DNA from: a bacterium | Lineage (GTDB): Bacteria > Auribacterota > UBA3054 > B51-G9 | Direction of reading: 5' to 3' | Assembly: GCA_029933535.1 (NCBI GenBank) | Contig: JAOZNZ010000183.1 | Coordinates: 1 to 6,605 of the forward strand | DNA: 6,605 nucleotides | In this document: positions 5,545-6,605 of the stretch, in pieces | Layout of the letters: each line of letters starts with the position of its first letter | How positions within the stretch are numbered: position 1 is the first letter of the stretch | Position numbers and translations under genes: made by a program | The notes under the pieces: generated by a model | What the model was told of the DNA's origin: nothing | What the model saw: the letters and a program-made list of their open reading frames with translations, nothing else | The model's database searches: none

Positions 5545-5594
5545 AAATTTGATTTACCCCAGCATACGCGGGGCGCTTACGCGAAATCAAATTT
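5545..5594. repeat. Nested inverted repeat between epmA and the nucleotidyltransferase gene
   Basis: AAATTTGATTT (5545-5555) and AAATCAAATTT (5584-5594) form a perfect 11-bp outer stem. Inside it CCCC (5557-5560) pairs with GGGG (5570-5573), or alternatively CGCG (5567-5570) with CGCG (5580-5583). A further small stem TCCG/CGGA (5528-5531, 5539-5542) lies just outside. The interior is GC-rich in an AT-rich spacer. No T run follows on the - strand, so it is not a standard terminator; a palindromic dispersed element or an mRNA processing/stability structure is possible. The rest of the 5492-5640 spacer shows no gene. Confidence 0.8.
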
Positions 5595-5640
5595 ATTTTC
5601 CAAGTTTATTCATTATTTTTTTGGCTATGTTGTTTAATCG

Positions 5641-6519
5641 TCAATTTTTTTCTGAGAAAGTTAAAACATCTTCAATTTTATCAGCATTGCATAAAATCAT
5701 AATAAGTCTGTCAATACCAAGTGCCATTCCTGCTGAAGGCGGCATATTATTGAGTGAATCGACAAATTTTTCAGGCCATGGATAAACATCTTTTCCCATT
5801 TTTTTTCGTTCTAATTGTTCATCGCGCAGGCGTTTAATTTGCAATTTTTTGTCAATTTGTTCAGTACAGCCATTGGCAAGTTCGACACCATTGATATAAA
5901 TTTCGAGACGTTCAGCTCTGAAAGGATTATCATTTTTCTTTTTGCACATAGGTGAAAAGACTGCCGGGAAATCAGAAATAACGACGGGTTTATTTACAGG
6001 CAAATCAGGTTCGATTTTTTCAACCATAGTTTTATCGAATTCAAATCCATCAGGAACATCATCAAGATCAGTTCCCGCAAATTTTTTCCATGCATCATCC
6101 AAGGGAATAATTTCCCAATCGGAGAATTTTTTATCGCAATTTGCTTTATCGCAAATAAAATTCAACAAGTTTTTTGCATCATCGATAAGTTTCAAATAAT
6201 CAGCATCTTTGCGATACCATTCCAGCATAGTAAATTCGATGTTATGCTTATCCCCTATTTCTCCATTACGGAAACATTTTGTGATTTGGAATATTTTTTC
6301 ACAGCCATCTGCAATAAGCTGCTTCATATAAGGTTCCGGAGAAGTAGCAAGATAAAATTCTCCGCATTTCAGGGCATCGATATTTTGTTCCGGCAAAGGT
6401 GCCGGAGTTCTTATCGGCGTTTCAACTTCAATGAAATTTTCCGATTCGAAGAAAGAACGAATAGCAGAAATAATTTTCGCTCTTTTTTTTAGAGTATATA
6501 TTTTTTGTTTTGAAAGCAT
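5641..6519 (-). CDS. epmA: EF-P lysine ligase EpmA (PoxA/GenX), a lysyl-tRNA synthetase paralogue
   Basis: Cytoplasmic enzyme that attaches (beta-)lysine to a conserved lysine of elongation factor P, which helps ribosomes through polyproline stretches. The 292 residues comprise only a class II synthetase catalytic domain: motif 1 around FIEVETP (29-35), ATSPEPYMKQL (58-68), motif 2 from FRNGE (83-87) through EFTMLEWYR (95-103), RLEIYINGVELANGCTE (204-220) and motif 3 GMALGIDRL (264-272). The tRNA anticodon-binding domain of LysRS is absent, as in EpmA (325 residues in E. coli). TSPE, the GC before the motif 2 strand (GCEKIFQ, 72-78), and Ala at 266 in motif 3, where LysRS has Gly, favour EpmA over LysRS. 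The ATG at 6519 gives a natural N-terminus; no Shine-Dalgarno is seen, and an ACACGGATT array begins 5 bp upstream. epmB and efp are not in the window. Confidence 0.93.
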   Translation of the reverse strand: MLSKQKIYTLKKRAKIISAIRSFFESENFIEVETPIRTPAPLPEQNIDALKCGEFYLATSPEPYMKQLIADGCEKIFQITKCFRNGEIGDKHNIEFTMLEWYRKDADYLKLIDDAKNLLNFICDKANCDKKFSDWEIIPLDDAWKKFAGTDLDDVPDGFEFDKTMVEKIEPDLPVNKPVVISDFPAVFSPMCKKKNDNPFRAERLEIYINGVELANGCTEQIDKKLQIKRLRDEQLERKKMGKDVYPWPEKFVDSLNNMPPSAGMALGIDRLIMILCNADKIEDVLTFSEKN

Positions 6520-6523
6520 AGAG

Positions 6524-6551
6524 ACACGGATTACACGGATTTACACGAATT
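6524..6551. repeat. ACACGGATT array just upstream of the epmA start
   Basis: Three units: ACACGGATT (6524-6532), ACACGGATTT (6533-6542) and ACACGAATT (6543-6551). The first unit begins 4 bp from the epmA start codon, so the array lies in the epmA leader; read on the coding strand the unit is AATCCGTGT. The remaining 6552-6605 is almost pure A/T, with no gene visible; it probably holds the epmA promoter, but no single -10/-35 pair stands out on the - strand. Confidence 0.88.
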
Positions 6552-6605
6552 AAAATATAATTGATAAAAATAATTTATTTATTAATATAATATTTTATAG
6601 ACAGA

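Noticed and set aside
5557..5573. Resemblance of the CCCC...GGGG core (reverse complement CCCCGCGTATGCTGGGG) to the hairpin of type I-E CRISPR repeats
   Set aside because: Only one copy, flanked by its own outer inverted repeat rather than spacers, and no cas gene nearby. The likeness is to a short GC palindrome only.
5549..5785. Plus-strand open frame of 78 codons
   Set aside because: It covers the nested palindrome and the antisense of the epmA C-terminus; no protein-like composition or start signal.
5641..6519. Lysyl-tRNA synthetase (lysS) or a truncated copy of it
   Set aside because: No anticodon-binding domain, no sign of decay, and the TSPE, motif 2 and motif 3 details match EpmA, so it is a complete paralogue rather than a fragment.
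6561..6591. TTGATA, 19 bp, TATAAT as a + strand promoter leading out of the window
   Set aside because: The spacer is long and the segment is almost pure A/T, so a chance match is likely; no downstream gene is visible.

Overview
The window is AT-rich chromosomal DNA from a Gram-negative (two-membrane) bacterium. It encodes a retrograde/phospholipid-type MCE transporter, two lipoprotein-like or exported proteins, a sugar-nucleotide-type nucleotidyltransferase and an EF-P lysine ligase. The phylum cannot be fixed from the sequence. The STAS-MlaE fusion, scarce Shine-Dalgarno sites, a TTG start, low GC and intergenic spaces full of short-period repeats fit the PVC or FCB groups, or an uncultivated lineage near them, better than a proteobacterium. 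That placement is an inference.

Left part (1-3711, + strand): a compact operon in the order mlaE (with an N-terminal STAS domain), mlaF, mlaD, then an outer-membrane-type auxiliary lipoprotein. A good sigma70-like promoter (TTTACA, 17 bp, TATAAT) lies just upstream. The permease and ATPase form the inner-membrane engine. The fused STAS domain stands in for MlaB. The MCE protein is anchored in the inner membrane and has a long helical tail into the periplasm. The lipoprotein probably sits at the outer membrane. No MlaC ferry protein and no MlaA is present, so the layout resembles a PqiB/PqiC-like arrangement driven by an Mla-type ATPase.

Middle (3712-4600): a repeat-rich spacer, a small exported protein of unknown function, and a strong hairpin terminator between convergent genes. 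Right part (4589-6519, - strand): epmA upstream of a nucleotidyltransferase gene, separated by a 149-bp spacer that holds a nested inverted repeat.

The most unusual feature is the non-coding DNA. Almost every gap carries a different tandem array with a unit of 7, 8, 9 or 15 bp. These arrays abut or overlap start and stop codons: they supply the last codons of mlaF and of the lipoprotein gene, begin right after the stop of the small exported gene, run into the start of mlaD, and lie 4 bp from the start of epmA. One pair of heptamer arrays is arranged head to head and can form a 32-bp RNA stem. No new defence system, mobile element or CRISPR array is visible. The protein-coding content is largely recognisable, and the repeat architecture is what deserves a second look.
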